Counted from the stretch's first letter, positions 9,107-20,398 are shown. The stretch: 64,000 nucleotides of DNA from Pseudoalteromonas sp. MMG010 (GCF_018100905.1 NZ_JAGJEG010000002.1:310001-374000); one strand, 5' to 3'. The notes: generated by a model from the letters alone, not told the origin. Translations and numbers: made by a program.

Positions 9107-9136
9107 TTGATAATCTTACTAATAGTAAATTATAAA
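9107..9136 (+). promoter_or_regulatory. Probable sigma70 promoter of yccA
   Basis: TTGATA (9107-9112) and TATAAA (9131-9136) are 18 bases apart. The predicted start of transcription is about 20 bases before the yccA ATG. The rest of the gap between the tRNA promoter and here is AT-rich with no other clear signal. Confidence 0.5.
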
Positions 9137-9162
9137 AACTTATTAACTCTAGGAGTTTAACA

Positions 9163-9828
9163 ATGGCATTTAATAATTCGTTTACTACTGCAAAGCCAGT
9201 AATGACGACAACAGAAACAAATAAGGTGCTTAAAAATACCTATCTACTACTTGGTATGACGTTAGCTTTTAGCGCTGTTACCGCGGGTATTTCAATGGCA
9301 ATGCAATTACCTTATTTTATGGGATTAGTATTTTCATTAATTTCATTTGGTCTGTTATTTGTAATTAACAAAAAAGCCGAGTCTGCATCAGGCGTGTACT
9401 GGGTATTTGCCTTTACTGGTTTAATGGGCGCAGGCCTTGGACCAATGCTTAACTATTATGCAGCAATGCCAAATGGTCCTATGCTGATTATGCAAGCTTT
9501 AGGTTCAACCGCGTTAATATTCTTCGGTTTATCTGCTTATGCACTTAACACTAAAAAAGACTTCTCATTTATGGGTGGTTTTTTAACGGTTGGCTTAATC
9601 GTTGTTATCATCGCGAGCATCGTTAATATCTTTTTAGGTAGTACACTGGTCTTCATGGCAATGAATGCTGCTGTAGTATTAATCATGTCGGGTCTCATTT
9701 TATTTGATACCAGCAGAATAATTAACGGCGGTGAAACTAATTATATCCGTGCAACCGTTTCTTTATATTTAAATGTATATAATTTATTTACTTCTTTACT
9801 TCACCTTCTTGGCGCAAGTGATGACTAA
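9163..9828 (+). CDS. yccA: Bax inhibitor-1/YccA family membrane protein
   Basis: A 221-residue inner-membrane protein with seven hydrophobic segments and the family's acidic-residue C-terminal region (NVYNLFTSLLHLLGASDD). In E. coli, YccA interacts with the FtsH protease and slows degradation of jammed SecY; the wider family includes pH-sensitive calcium leak channels. The ATG at 9163 has AGGAG eight bases upstream. It is followed by a strong terminator and then tusDCBE. E. coli also has yccA beside tusE and a tRNA-Ser, so the neighbourhood is conserved. Confidence 0.92.
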   Translation: MAFNNSFTTAKPVMTTTETNKVLKNTYLLLGMTLAFSAVTAGISMAMQLPYFMGLVFSLISFGLLFVINKKAESASGVYWVFAFTGLMGAGLGPMLNYYAAMPNGPMLIMQALGSTALIFFGLSAYALNTKKDFSFMGGFLTVGLIVVIIASIVNIFLGSTLVFMAMNAAVVLIMSGLILFDTSRIINGGETNYIRATVSLYLNVYNLFTSLLHLLGASDD

Positions 9829-9848
9829 TTAAATAGTTCTGTTAAAAT

Positions 9849-9871
9849 AGCCCCTTAATTGGGGCTTTTTT
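9849..9871 (+). terminator. Terminator between yccA and tusD
   Basis: A six-pair stem AGCCCC/GGGGCT with a TTAATT loop is followed by six T. It ends 14 bases before the proposed tusD start, so tus expression needs read-through here or a promoter hidden in this segment. Confidence 0.8.
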
Positions 9872-9885
9872 ATGGGATCACTGTT

Positions 9886-10239
9886 TTGGCTCAGTTTGTA
9901 ATATCTATGCATAGCGCACCTTCAGATCATGATACCACTCAGCGCTTAGCTAAATTTGTAAATGCATGTATTAATCAAGGGCACACGGTTAACACTATTT
10001 TTTTATATCAAGATGCCGTTTTTCACGCTTCACCTACTTTTGAATTAGCAACCGATGAATTAAATATACCCTCTCTATGGCAAAATATAGCCAATTTAGG
10101 TATTAACCTGACGTTTTGTATTACTGCAGCACAAAAACGTGGATTAGATATAGAAAATACGGGTGTATTTAATGTGGCTGGTTTAGCCGAATTTGCCATG
10201 CTAGCAAGTGATGCGGATAAATGGGTACAGTTTAAATGA
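9886..10239 (+). CDS. tusD: Sulfurtransferase TusD (DsrE-like)
   Basis: A subunit of the TusBCD heterohexamer that takes persulfide sulfur from TusA and passes it to TusE for 2-thiolation of tRNA wobble uridine. The product aligns with E. coli TusD along its length, and the conserved cysteine lies in TFCITAAQKRG, matching the catalytic Cys of E. coli TusD. The frame is open further upstream, but that part lies in the terminator. TTG at 9886 has GGGA eight bases before it and gives a normal N-terminus (MAQFVISMH..., 117 residues). It overlaps tusC by four bases (ATGA). Confidence 0.88.
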   Translation: MAQFVISMHSAPSDHDTTQRLAKFVNACINQGHTVNTIFLYQDAVFHASPTFELATDELNIPSLWQNIANLGINLTFCITAAQKRGLDIENTGVFNVAGLAEFAMLASDADKWVQFK

Positions 10240-10592
10240 AAAATATTTTAATAATGAGCAAATCGAGCCCATTTCATAACATGCATACACGCGATGCACT
10301 GGATATGGCGCTTATTTTTGCCGCTGTTGATCAAAACATCAGCTGGTTATTAAGTGGTTCTGCCGTGCTTAATTTAAAGGCGCAGCAATCGACTGAGTCC
10401 CTAGGGATGAAAGATTTTTTTAAAAATATAAAAACACTTGAGATTTATGATGTAGAAAACATTTATGTTTGCGAAAAATCACTTTTTGATTATGGCTTAA
10501 GCACAGATGATCTCATTATCCAAGCGAGTAGTTTAAATTTTCAACAGCAACAACAATTAATCCAACGTCAACAGTACGTGGTGACCTTATGA
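10236..10592 (+). CDS. tusC: Sulfur relay protein TusC (DsrF-like)
   Basis: The structural subunit of the TusBCD complex; it carries the DsrE/DsrF fold but not the main catalytic cysteine. The 118-residue length and the start MKNILIMSKSSPFHNMHTRD fit the family. The ATG overlaps the tusD stop as ATGA and its own stop overlaps the tusB start the same way, so the three subunits are translationally coupled, as expected for equal stoichiometry in the heterohexamer. Confidence 0.93.
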   Translation: MKNILIMSKSSPFHNMHTRDALDMALIFAAVDQNISWLLSGSAVLNLKAQQSTESLGMKDFFKNIKTLEIYDVENIYVCEKSLFDYGLSTDDLIIQASSLNFQQQQQLIQRQQYVVTL

Positions 10593-10855
10593 CGACGTTA
10601 CATATTTTTTCTAAACCAGTAAATTATTATTCTATTGAACAATTAATAAACATCATACAGCCACATGATAATATTCTATTAGTTAGCGATGCTTGTTACG
10701 ATATAACCCAATTTCGTCAACTATCACCGACCTTACTTTTGCTAGAAGAAGATGCATTAGCCCGTGCAGTTAATTATACATCGATTGATCAACTTATTAG
10801 CTATACTGAATTTGTAGATTTATGTGTAACAACCCACCAATCAATTACTTGGTAA
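10589..10855 (+). CDS. tusB: Sulfur relay protein TusB (DsrH-like)
   Basis: The smallest subunit of TusBCD, 88 residues, with the LHIFSKP start and the C-terminal aromatic end (SITW) typical of TusB/DsrH. It sits between tusC (four-base ATGA overlap) and tusE (three-base gap). The sequence is fairly divergent from E. coli TusB, so the call depends partly on the conserved operon order D-C-B-E. Confidence 0.9.
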   Translation: MTTLHIFSKPVNYYSIEQLINIIQPHDNILLVSDACYDITQFRQLSPTLLLLEEDALARAVNYTSIDQLISYTEFVDLCVTTHQSITW

Positions 10856-10858
10856 CAT

Positions 10859-11188
10859 ATGCTTGAAATAAATAACACCCCAGTAGCCACCGATAAACAA
10901 GGCTATTTACTTGACCACACTTTATGGACTGAAGAGTTAGCATTGCTTCTTGCTGACCAAGAAAATATCACTTTAACAGAGCAACATTGGGAAGTTATAT
11001 TATTTGTTAGAAATTTTTATATTGAATACGGCACCAGCCCCGCAATTAGAATGCTGGTAAAAGCAATGGCTAAAGCATTAGGCGAAGATAAGGGAAACAG
11101 CATGTATTTGTATAAGTTATTTCCAAAAGGCCCCGCTAAACAGGCAACAAAAATTGCTGGCTTACCAAAACCAGCCCGGTGTATCTAA
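10859..11188 (+). CDS. tusE: Sulfurtransferase TusE (DsrC-like)
   Basis: It accepts persulfide from TusBCD and delivers it to MnmA, which is encoded about 2.7 kb downstream. The 109-residue protein ends in the DsrC/TusE signature [19 protein letters not shown], with the catalytic penultimate cysteine at residue 108. The motif LYKLFPKGP is also typical. The stop TAA shares its last base with the ATG of rluE, coupling sulfur relay and a pseudouridine synthase in one transcript. Confidence 0.96.
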   Translation: MLEINNTPVATDKQGYLLDHTLWTEELALLLADQENITLTEQHWEVILFVRNFYIEYGTSPAIRMLVKAMAKALGEDKGNSMYLYKLFPKGPAKQATKIAGLPKPARCI

Positions 11189-11853
11189 TGCAAAATAATA
11201 AAAAGCCAGCAACAACCAAGCGTACAACAGGTCGCAGTTACTCTCGTGGTAAAGTAAAAAAGCCGCTAAATCAAAAGCGCGATATTAAACCTGCAATACC
11301 TGAGCATGAACGAAAAATAGTGCTTTTTAATAAACCCTTTGATGTATTGTGCCAATTTACAGATGAGAATAACCGAGCCACACTAAGCGATTATATTGAT
11401 GTTAAAGACGTTTATGCCGCAGGTCGGTTAGATAGAGATAGTGAAGGTCTATTATTATTAACAAATTGCGGAAAATTACAAAATAAACTCACAGCCCCTA
11501 ATAAAAAAACCAGTAAAACGTACTGGGTGCAAGTTGAAGGGATCCCTGATGATAATGCAATTAATTCGTTAACTAATGGCGTAAATCTCAAAGATGGTTT
11601 AACACTACCTGCACACATAAAAAGAATGCCAGCACCTTCTTTATGGCCTCGTACCCCCGCGGTTCGAGAACGAAAAGCAATCCCCACCAGTTGGTTAAGT
11701 ATTACACTGACAGAAGGTAGAAATCGTCAAGTTAGAAGAATGACGGCCCATGTTGGTCACCCTACTTTGCGATTAATTCGTTATAGCATCGGGCAATATA
11801 CTTTAAAAGATATTGACAATGGACAATACAAAGTAGTTAACGAACATGCATAA
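11188..11853 (+). CDS. rluE: 23S rRNA pseudouridine(2457) synthase RluE
   Basis: It isomerises U2457 of 23S rRNA to pseudouridine. It is an RsuA-family enzyme lacking an S4 domain: a basic N-terminal tail, then the catalytic motif [14 protein letters not shown] (catalytic Asp at about residue 78), the [10 protein letters not shown] strand and the C-terminal [21 protein letters not shown], all close to E. coli RluE. I choose the ATG at 11188, which overlaps the tusE stop; a GTG nine bases upstream is less likely. It overlaps nudJ by eight bases, and rluE-nudJ-mnmA-hflD-purB is also the E. coli order. Confidence 0.95.
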   Translation: MQNNKKPATTKRTTGRSYSRGKVKKPLNQKRDIKPAIPEHERKIVLFNKPFDVLCQFTDENNRATLSDYIDVKDVYAAGRLDRDSEGLLLLTNCGKLQNKLTAPNKKTSKTYWVQVEGIPDDNAINSLTNGVNLKDGLTLPAHIKRMPAPSLWPRTPAVRERKAIPTSWLSITLTEGRNRQVRRMTAHVGHPTLRLIRYSIGQYTLKDIDNGQYKVVNEHA

Positions 11854-12283
11854 ACCTAACGTAACCGTTGCAGCAATTGTAAGTTATAAAAATAAATTTT
11901 TACTGGTTAAAGAACGAGATAAGTTTACGCAAAGGATTTGTTACAACCAACCTGCAGGGCATCTAGAAAAAGATGAGACATTAATAGACGCTGCACAACG
12001 TGAGCTTTTTGAAGAAACTGGTTTAATATTACAGGCAACGTCATTGTTAGGTATTTATAATTTTCACGCCCCTAATGGAGTACATTATTTACGTTTTTGC
12101 TTCAATTTTTTATTAACAACAGAGCCTAAATTCACGTCGCCGCAAGATCAAGATATTATCAGTGCCGATTGGTTTTCACTTGATGAAATCCAGCATTTAC
12201 CGCTTCGTAGCCCGTTAGTTTTAAAATGCATTGAAGATAGTTTAATTAAGCCACACATCTCTTTAGACTTTATTACCGACTAG
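11846..12283 (+). CDS. nudJ: Nudix phosphatase NudJ
   Basis: A Nudix hydrolase; E. coli NudJ hydrolyses nucleoside tri- and diphosphates and the thiamine precursor HMP-PP. The full Nudix box G-x5-E-x7-REL-x-EE-x-GL is present at about residues 38-60 ([17 protein letters not shown] then FEETGL). The 145-residue length matches the family. It starts inside the end of rluE. It ends ten bases from the stop of the convergent GGDEF gene, and no hairpin terminator is visible in that gap. Confidence 0.92.
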   Translation: MHKPNVTVAAIVSYKNKFLLVKERDKFTQRICYNQPAGHLEKDETLIDAAQRELFEETGLILQATSLLGIYNFHAPNGVHYLRFCFNFLLTTEPKFTSPQDQDIISADWFSLDEIQHLPLRSPLVLKCIEDSLIKPHISLDFITD

Positions 12284-12293
12284 CTACCCTGCT

Positions 12294-13529
12294 TTAATGT
12301 TTACTCAAAGCAATACAATTTCTACCTTGTTTTTTTGCATAATATAAAGCGCTATCAGCAGCATCAACTAATAATGTTTGCGTTTTAATCTGCTCATTAA
12401 TCATTGCTATTCCCATGCTAATAGAAACAACGCCAGTAAAACTATCAAGGTGTGCAATTGCTAAATTCTCTACGGCTTTTTGTATTTGTTCTGCAACGAA
12501 CAAAGCGCCTTTTAGGTCTGTATTAGGTAACAATACTGCAAACTCCTCCCCTCCATAACGCGCAACAAAATCTTCAGTACGAGAAACCTCAGCAGCGATT
12601 TGTTGTGCGATATCATGAATACATTTATCGCCTGCCACATGTCCGTAACGATCGTTAAATAATTTAAAGTTATCGATGTCAATCATGATAAGTGATAAGT
12701 CTGTTTTGCTAACTACCGCTTTTTTAAACTCTTGATTAAGTAGTTCGTCAAACCTTCGACGATTAGCAATTTTAGTGAGTGAGTCTAAAAAAGCCATTGT
12801 GGTTAAAATTTCCTTTGCTTGCAGATGTTCTGTTGCATCACTAAACACGGCCATATATTCATCACCAATAACAATACCTGAAACATCCATCATTTTTTCT
12901 TCACCGCACTTACAGCGAATACAATAATTATTAACATCGTTATTTTTATTTTCTATTGATTTAACTTTTATAGCTTCATTCCATAACGAAATGACATAAT
13001 TACGATAATGGCTATCGGGGTAAGCAACAACAAACCAAGTATCTATATCTGGAATATCCTCTAATGTGTAACCTAACACATCAGTGAAGCGTTGATTAAT
13101 TCGGATCACCTTGCCTGTTTTTAAAGACACATTACAAATAGGAATAGGAATATGTGCAAAAAGGTGATTAAAATGACTCTGCTCATTTAAATCAAGCGCA
13201 TCACTATTATCTATTTTCTGCGGGTTAAGTTGATTAAGCTTTGCTTGCATAATTAATGAAAAATGCCACTCCAACCACCAATTTTCTAATAACTCAACAA
13301 TGCTAAGTATATTTTTTAAATCACCGTGATAACCATGCTTTAATCTTAAAAAAAATTGTGAAATAGGATTCGGATCCTCGTATATAGGCGGGTTAGATAC
13401 TTTAATTGATTGATAGAAAAGTAAATATGCTTCATTTTTTATTATTTCATTACTCGAATCATTATTAAGCGCTTTGGCATGTAAATCAATAAAGCTCTTC
13501 ACCTTTTTCATTTGAATATCGTATTTCAT
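12294..13529 (-). CDS. PAS-GGDEF diguanylate cyclase
   Basis: It should make cyclic-di-GMP from two GTP. Domains in order: a helical N-terminal region of no known type (1-115), a PAS domain (about 120-235, with IPIPICNVSLKTGKVIRIN), and a GGDEF domain (about 245-411). The active loop is GGEEF at 326-330, an active variant. An RxxD product-inhibition site (R317, D320) lies five residues before it, so feedback control is likely. No signal peptide or membrane segment is seen, so the sensor is cytoplasmic. AAGGATG precedes the ATG. It is inserted on the opposite strand between nudJ and mnmA, genes that adjoin in E. coli. Confidence 0.93.
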   Translation of the reverse strand: MKYDIQMKKVKSFIDLHAKALNNDSSNEIIKNEAYLLFYQSIKVSNPPIYEDPNPISQFFLRLKHGYHGDLKNILSIVELLENWWLEWHFSLIMQAKLNQLNPQKIDNSDALDLNEQSHFNHLFAHIPIPICNVSLKTGKVIRINQRFTDVLGYTLEDIPDIDTWFVVAYPDSHYRNYVISLWNEAIKVKSIENKNNDVNNYCIRCKCGEEKMMDVSGIVIGDEYMAVFSDATEHLQAKEILTTMAFLDSLTKIANRRRFDELLNQEFKKAVVSKTDLSLIMIDIDNFKLFNDRYGHVAGDKCIHDIAQQIAAEVSRTEDFVARYGGEEFAVLLPNTDLKGALFVAEQIQKAVENLAIAHLDSFTGVVSISMGIAMINEQIKTQTLLVDAADSALYYAKKQGRNCIALSKH

Positions 13530-13869
13530 TTATACATCCTTATAATAACGCACCAACAATCCCATAAAACTGTACAATCACTGGTTTGCAGCACTTAAAT
13601 TCGATACAATGTTTAATTTATTGTATCTATAAAATAAATTTATACAACCATATAACTAATCCTTTATGTTGTATTTATCTTTTTTCGTTTATACCCAAGC
13701 CATCTAAGCAATGATTTAAATCAGATAAAATTAAATAATAACGCTATATAATATAAAATATTATTTCTGTGTATTAGGCGGATATCATCTTTTAGCGAGC
13801 GATAAATACGTGCTATAATCCCGGCCTTATCTAAGGTTTTATCAGTCATTTGTATAAGCGAAATTATTA
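13530..13869. promoter_or_regulatory. Divergent intergenic region between the GGDEF gene and mnmA
   Basis: 340 AT-rich bases with no gene. A perfect inverted repeat GATACAAT/ATTGTATC with a nine-base centre (13603-13627) lies about 75 bases upstream of the GGDEF start and is a candidate operator. A -10 box TATAAT at 13814-13819, followed by CCCGGCC, is the best promoter signal for mnmA; its -35 (TTTAGC, 17 bases upstream) is weak. Confidence 0.45.
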
Positions 13870-14969
13870 ATGAGCGAAAATAGTCATATTAAAGTCATTG
13901 TTGGGATGTCCGGCGGTGTAGATTCTTCAGTTTCAGCCTACTTATTGCAACAGCAAGGTTATCAAGTTGAAGGCCTGTTTATGAAAAACTGGGAAGAAGA
14001 TGATAATGACGAATATTGTGCAGCAGCAGAAGATTTAAAAGATGCACAAGCGGTTTGCGATAAACTCGGTATTGAGCTTCACACTGTCAACTTTGCATCT
14101 GAATACTGGGACAATGTTTTTGAGTATTTTTTAGCTGAATACAAAGCTGGTCGTACACCTAACCCCGATATAATGTGTAATAAAGAAATTAAATTTAAAG
14201 CCTTTTTAGAATTTGCAGCTCAAGCACTTGGGGCTGACTTTATTGCAACGGGGCATTATGTGCGTCGTCAATTACGTGATGATAAATATGTTATGTGTCG
14301 CGGTTTAGATGACAACAAAGATCAAAGTTATTTTCTGTATACATTAAGCCATGAACATATTGCACAAACCTTATTCCCAGTGGGCGACATTGCAAAACCC
14401 GAAGTACGTAAAATAGCTGAAGAACAAGACTTAATTACCCACGATAAAAAAGACAGTACCGGTATCTGCTTTATTGGTGAGCGAAAATTTAAAGACTTTT
14501 TACAAAAGTTTTTACCCGCACAACCTGGCGACATAGAAGATACCGAAGGCAATGTGTTGGGCCAACATGAAGGTCTTATGTACCACACACTAGGCCAGCG
14601 TAAAGGATTGTTAATTGGTGGCATGAAAGAAGGCTCTGGAGAGCCTTGGTATGTCGTTGATAAATTAATAGAGCGCAATGTGCTTGTTGTCGGCCAAGGT
14701 AAAGATCACCCTCGCCTTTATAGTAATGGGTTTAATGCAAACCAATTACACTGGGTTGATCGAATGGGTCCAAAAGGCACCACACGCTGTACCGTTAAAA
14801 CGCGTTATCGCCAAGAAGATATAAATTGTACGCTGTTAGTCGGCGAAGACGATATTGCCCGCGTGTTGTTTGATGAACCACAAAAAGCAGTCACACCCGG
14901 ACAATCTGCTGTTTTTTATGCCGATGATGTCTGTTTAGGTGGCGGTATTATTGATTCGGTGATCAAATA

Positions 14970-14970
<1 letters not shown>
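13870..14970 (+). CDS. mnmA: tRNA-specific 2-thiouridylase MnmA
   Basis: It adds sulfur to C2 of U34 in tRNA-Lys, Glu and Gln, using ATP and the persulfide delivered by TusE. The N-terminal PP-loop GMSGGVDSS is at 12-20. The catalytic cysteines are C103 ([10 protein letters not shown]) and C200 ([12 protein letters not shown]), matching the E. coli pair. The central and C-terminal beta-barrel regions are complete at 366 residues. Its stop overlaps the hflD start by one base. Having the whole sulfur relay and its end-user close together is a notable functional grouping. Confidence 0.97.
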
Positions 14971-16971
<2,001 letters not shown>

Positions 16972-16991
16972 TTTTTAAGCTCAATAATGAA

Positions 16992-17018
16992 AGCGAAAGG
17001 CTAGCCTTTCGCTTTTTT
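16992..17018 (+). terminator. Rho-independent terminator of purB
   Basis: A perfect ten-pair stem AGCGAAAGGC/GCCTTTCGCT with a two-base gap is followed by five T, 20 bases past the purB stop. Confidence 0.88.
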
Positions 17019-17112
17019 AGTTTTAAATAGTATTTAACTTCTGCTTCTTGTTATTAAACTAACCAAAAGTACACATTGCAATTACAATGCTTGCAGTGTC
17101 TAGGTAATTTAT

Positions 17113-18264
17113 ATGTATCAATTAAAAATTAACGATTTAACAATAGAGACATTCTTATCTCAATATTGGCAAAAAAAGCCATTATTAATTAAACAGGGAT
17201 TTGTTGACTTTGTTGACCCTATTGATGCGAATGAGCTTGCAGGGTTAGCGATGGAAGAAAGTATAGAGTCGCGCTTAATTACAAACCATAACGATCAATG
17301 GCAAGCACATCAAGGCCCGTTTGAAGACTTTTCGTTATTAACGCCTACGAATTCCACTTTGTTAGTGCAAGCTGTAGATCATTGGCATAACGACGCTGCG
17401 CAGCTATTGGAACCTTTTCGTTTTATCCCTAATTGGCGTATAGACGACTTAATGATAAGTTATTCTACCCCACAAGGTGGAGTCGGCCCTCATCTAGATC
17501 AATATGATGTATTTATCGTACAAGGCCAAGGAAGTCGACATTGGCGAGTAGGTTTAAAAGATAATAACTTAAAACAATTTACAAAAAGCAAAATTTTACT
17601 TCAGGTTGAGCAATTTGACGCTGTAATTGATTGCATATTACAACCCGGTGACATTTTGTATATTCCCCCGGGCTGTCCTCATGAGGGCTATGCGGTTGAA
17701 AATGCCATTAACTATTCAATTGGCTTTAGGGCACCTAATCAGCAAGATTTACTCTCAAGTTTTGCAGATCATATTATAGATACAGATAGCGGCCAAACGC
17801 GTTACTGTGATGCCAATATAGCCCCAAGAAAATCTAAAGGCGAAGTGACTAAGGCTGAAGTCAACAATATTAAAGCCTTAATGAAATCCTTATTAGAAGA
17901 TGAAGAACTCTTTAATCAATGGCTAGGTACCACATTGAGCCAACCTAAGCACGAAATGGACCTTGCACCGCTTGAAGACTTAATTAGCGAAGAGCAGTTA
18001 ATGCATACCCTTGAGCATGAAAATATAGAGCTTGAACGCTTAGGTGGAACACGTGCTATTTATCAATTAAATAATGATGATATAACGCTGAGTATTAATG
18101 GTGAAAACTACCTTTTACACAAAGCAGATTTAGCCGCTGTAAGAGCCCTTACCGATCAGTTAATTGTAGCAACTAATGAGTTATATAATTTATCTCCTAG
18201 TGAGGAATTTATCACATTACTAACAACACTTATTAACCAAGGAATTTGGTTTAGTGCAGAGTAG
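17113..18264 (+). CDS. roxA: 50S ribosomal protein L16 arginine 3-hydroxylase (JmjC-type cupin)
   Basis: An Fe(II)/2-oxoglutarate oxygenase that hydroxylates an arginine of ribosomal protein L16 (E. coli RoxA/YcfD). The JmjC core carries the HxD...H iron site as H127-D129...H190 in GPHLDQYDVF and IPPGCPHEGYAVE. A C-terminal winged-helix-like part (about 270-383) is present. The length of 383 fits the family. Its position after purB matches the E. coli neighbourhood (purB-phoPQ-roxA). A terminator upstream means it is transcribed on its own. Confidence 0.93.
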   Translation: MYQLKINDLTIETFLSQYWQKKPLLIKQGFVDFVDPIDANELAGLAMEESIESRLITNHNDQWQAHQGPFEDFSLLTPTNSTLLVQAVDHWHNDAAQLLEPFRFIPNWRIDDLMISYSTPQGGVGPHLDQYDVFIVQGQGSRHWRVGLKDNNLKQFTKSKILLQVEQFDAVIDCILQPGDILYIPPGCPHEGYAVENAINYSIGFRAPNQQDLLSSFADHIIDTDSGQTRYCDANIAPRKSKGEVTKAEVNNIKALMKSLLEDEELFNQWLGTTLSQPKHEMDLAPLEDLISEEQLMHTLEHENIELERLGGTRAIYQLNNDDITLSINGENYLLHKADLAAVRALTDQLIVATNELYNLSPSEEFITLLTTLINQGIWFSAE

Positions 18265-18401
18265 TCTGCACTCTATTTTCTTTTATTAAAATGATCTTTA
18301 ACGCTCATTCAGCTGTACCCAATTACTGAACGATTTGATTTATAACTATTATTTGCCATTATTAATAGCAACAACATATGTTTATTAGTTTGGTGGATGG
18401 T

Positions 18402-18860
18402 ATGGATTATTGTGTAAAACAAGTAAACTGGCATACGTGCGAAAATATATTACGACAAATCCGAGAGAAGGTGTTTGTTTATGAATTACATATACCTAAA
18501 ACAGTAGAGTTTGATCATAAAGATAACCATGCACATCATGTATTAGTTTCTGATAAGCTAAACAAACCAATTGCAACGGGTAGACTGTGCGCAGATGGCT
18601 TACTTGGTAGAGTTGCTGTTTTACCTGATTATAGAATCCCCGAAGTTTATCAACCTTTATTAAATCAATTAGTATCCATAGCCAAGCAAAATGGTTTAAA
18701 AGAAATAAGCATAAATTGTATTTTACAAGAAGTGAAAAAGTTTACCGACAGCGGCTTCAATCCAAATGGCAATGTATTTATGGAAGCAGGCATTGCAAGA
18801 CAAAAACTACAATGCCCCATTTCACATTTTCAGACTACACCATTTACGTTAGTACATTAA
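18402..18860 (+). CDS. GNAT-like N-acetyltransferase with a degenerate acyl-CoA loop
   Basis: The sequence pattern fits the GNAT fold: IREKVFVYE near the N-terminus, a strand with PIATGRL, and LLGRVAVLPDYR entering motif A. The usual Q/RxxGxG/A pyrophosphate loop reads RIPEVY here, so acetyl-CoA binding may be weak or different. The substrate is unknown. I prefer the ATG at 18402 because GGTGGA precedes it closely; an in-frame ATG at 18378 has no visible ribosome site. It lies between roxA and the convergent M28 peptidase gene. Confidence 0.6.
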   Translation: MDYCVKQVNWHTCENILRQIREKVFVYELHIPKTVEFDHKDNHAHHVLVSDKLNKPIATGRLCADGLLGRVAVLPDYRIPEVYQPLLNQLVSIAKQNGLKEISINCILQEVKKFTDSGFNPNGNVFMEAGIARQKLQCPISHFQTTPFTLVH

Positions 18861-18879
18861 TGAACCGGTATACCCTGAA

Positions 18880-20280
18880 TTAAGGTGTAATAGCATGATC
18901 AAAAGACCCAACATCTCCAGGGAATACGACAGGAGACTCAATACCTTGTTTATTTACAGCCGCAACCCCAAAATAATAATTATCAATTACAATGTTTTCT
19001 AACGTTGCCGTGTTTACACTTCCTACAAACCGACTATATTGCCATTGTGGTTCGCTGGTGTAACGCCAATAAATTTTATATCCAGCAATATTCTCATTAT
19101 TTTGCGCTTGCCAACTTAAAGTGGTACTTGGTAAGACTGCACCACTAATTTTAACGTTTTTAGGGGGCGCAGGAGCCCACGCCATCGCAGCTAAACTGAC
19201 CGCATTTAGAGATGTCAGTTTTGCTGTATAATTAAAATCAACGCCCGCAATTGTATCACCGTACTCAATCCCATTTTCTGTACGTAAGTCTTGATGCTGT
19301 CGATTATAGTTTTCATTCGTTTCCATAATACGTATAGCGGCAAACCCAGCATCGTTAAAAGGTCGGTGGTGCCCCCCTCGACCAAATCTATCTAAGCGGT
19401 ATACCAACATAGTATCTAAATTTGGAATATAGTCATCAGCCACTTTATCGATGTACCTAGCTAAGTTTCGACTTGCCGAATCCACTTCACCACCAGTAAA
19501 GCGACGCACACGAGCTTGTTCTGGTGTTTCTACAACACGGGTACCTTCTGAGAACAAGCGCGCTGTGGTGTTATTAATCACCCCATTTACACCTGCTATG
19601 TTACCAATCATGTCGTTATTCAATACCCCATGAACTTGCCAATTATGATCAATTGCATATTGCGTTAAAATTTTACCACCAAACAGCCCCTGCTCTTCAC
19701 CTGATAACGCAGCATAAACAATCGAGCCATTAAACTTATATTTACTCAACACCCGTGCTGATTCTATCACCCCTGCAACGCCTGTTGCATTATCATTTGC
19801 ACCAGGTGAGTCACTGGTAAAATCCATCACATCACTGACCCGAGAGTCTATATCACCCGACATAATAACCATTCGATTAGGATCAGATTTTCCTCGTTGA
19901 ATCGCAATAATATTAACCACTTCTACCGGGTTAGGAATTCGCTTTTCACCTGAGATAGTTTGCTTAACTTCTATAATTTCTAAGCAGCCACCACATTGTG
20001 CTGAAATTTTCGCAAACTCATCTTTAATCCAGCGTCTAGCAGCGCCAATCCCTCTAGTATCTGATTGAGTTTCTGATAAGGTATGACGAGTACCAAAACT
20101 CACCAGTTTAGACACATCTTGCTCAAGGCGGTTTGCTGAAATATCTGCAGCAATCGCATGTAAAGACTGTTGCTGTGTCAGGGTACTACTTGCAAAGCTT
20201 GGGATAGCAAGTAATGTACATGTTGTGACAAAGCAATAGCGTAATGATTTGTTAAAATTATTTTTAAAAGCTAAATTCAT
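18880..20280 (-). CDS. Secreted M28 family metallopeptidase with C-terminal Fn3-like domain
   Basis: A predicted exported aminopeptidase-like zinc enzyme of 466 residues. Signal peptide about 1-30 (ending SFASS), M28 domain about 50-370, then a fibronectin-III-like domain (about 375-460, with PPKNVKISG and IAGYKIYWRY). Metal and catalytic residues by position: D163 (ANDNATG), E195/E196 (SGEEQG), D223 (NNDMIG) and H304 or H305. The first ligand, normally His in a GHxDS motif, is Asp143 in SGDIDSR. A disulfide is possible at C96/C99. It was probably gained as an accessory nutrient-scavenging enzyme. It runs convergent with the GNAT gene. Confidence 0.85.
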   Translation of the reverse strand: MNLAFKNNFNKSLRYCFVTTCTLLAIPSFASSTLTQQQSLHAIAADISANRLEQDVSKLVSFGTRHTLSETQSDTRGIGAARRWIKDEFAKISAQCGGCLEIIEVKQTISGEKRIPNPVEVVNIIAIQRGKSDPNRMVIMSGDIDSRVSDVMDFTSDSPGANDNATGVAGVIESARVLSKYKFNGSIVYAALSGEEQGLFGGKILTQYAIDHNWQVHGVLNNDMIGNIAGVNGVINNTTARLFSEGTRVVETPEQARVRRFTGGEVDSASRNLARYIDKVADDYIPNLDTMLVYRLDRFGRGGHHRPFNDAGFAAIRIMETNENYNRQHQDLRTENGIEYGDTIAGVDFNYTAKLTSLNAVSLAAMAWAPAPPKNVKISGAVLPSTTLSWQAQNNENIAGYKIYWRYTSEPQWQYSRFVGSVNTATLENIVIDNYYFGVAAVNKQGIESPVVFPGDVGSFDHAITP

Positions 20281-20398
20281 TGTTATATTCCAGTAAAGTA
20301 GTCATTTAACTTTACCTAAGCCAATACCTACTGCAACTGCTTTGAGATAAAGCGACAAGAAAACGGTATCACTATTTGAACTTACAACGAAGAAGAAA

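Noticed and set aside
11412..11687. Open frame of 91 codons opposite rluE
   Set aside because: It is antisense to a well-supported gene with conserved motifs and has no start signal.
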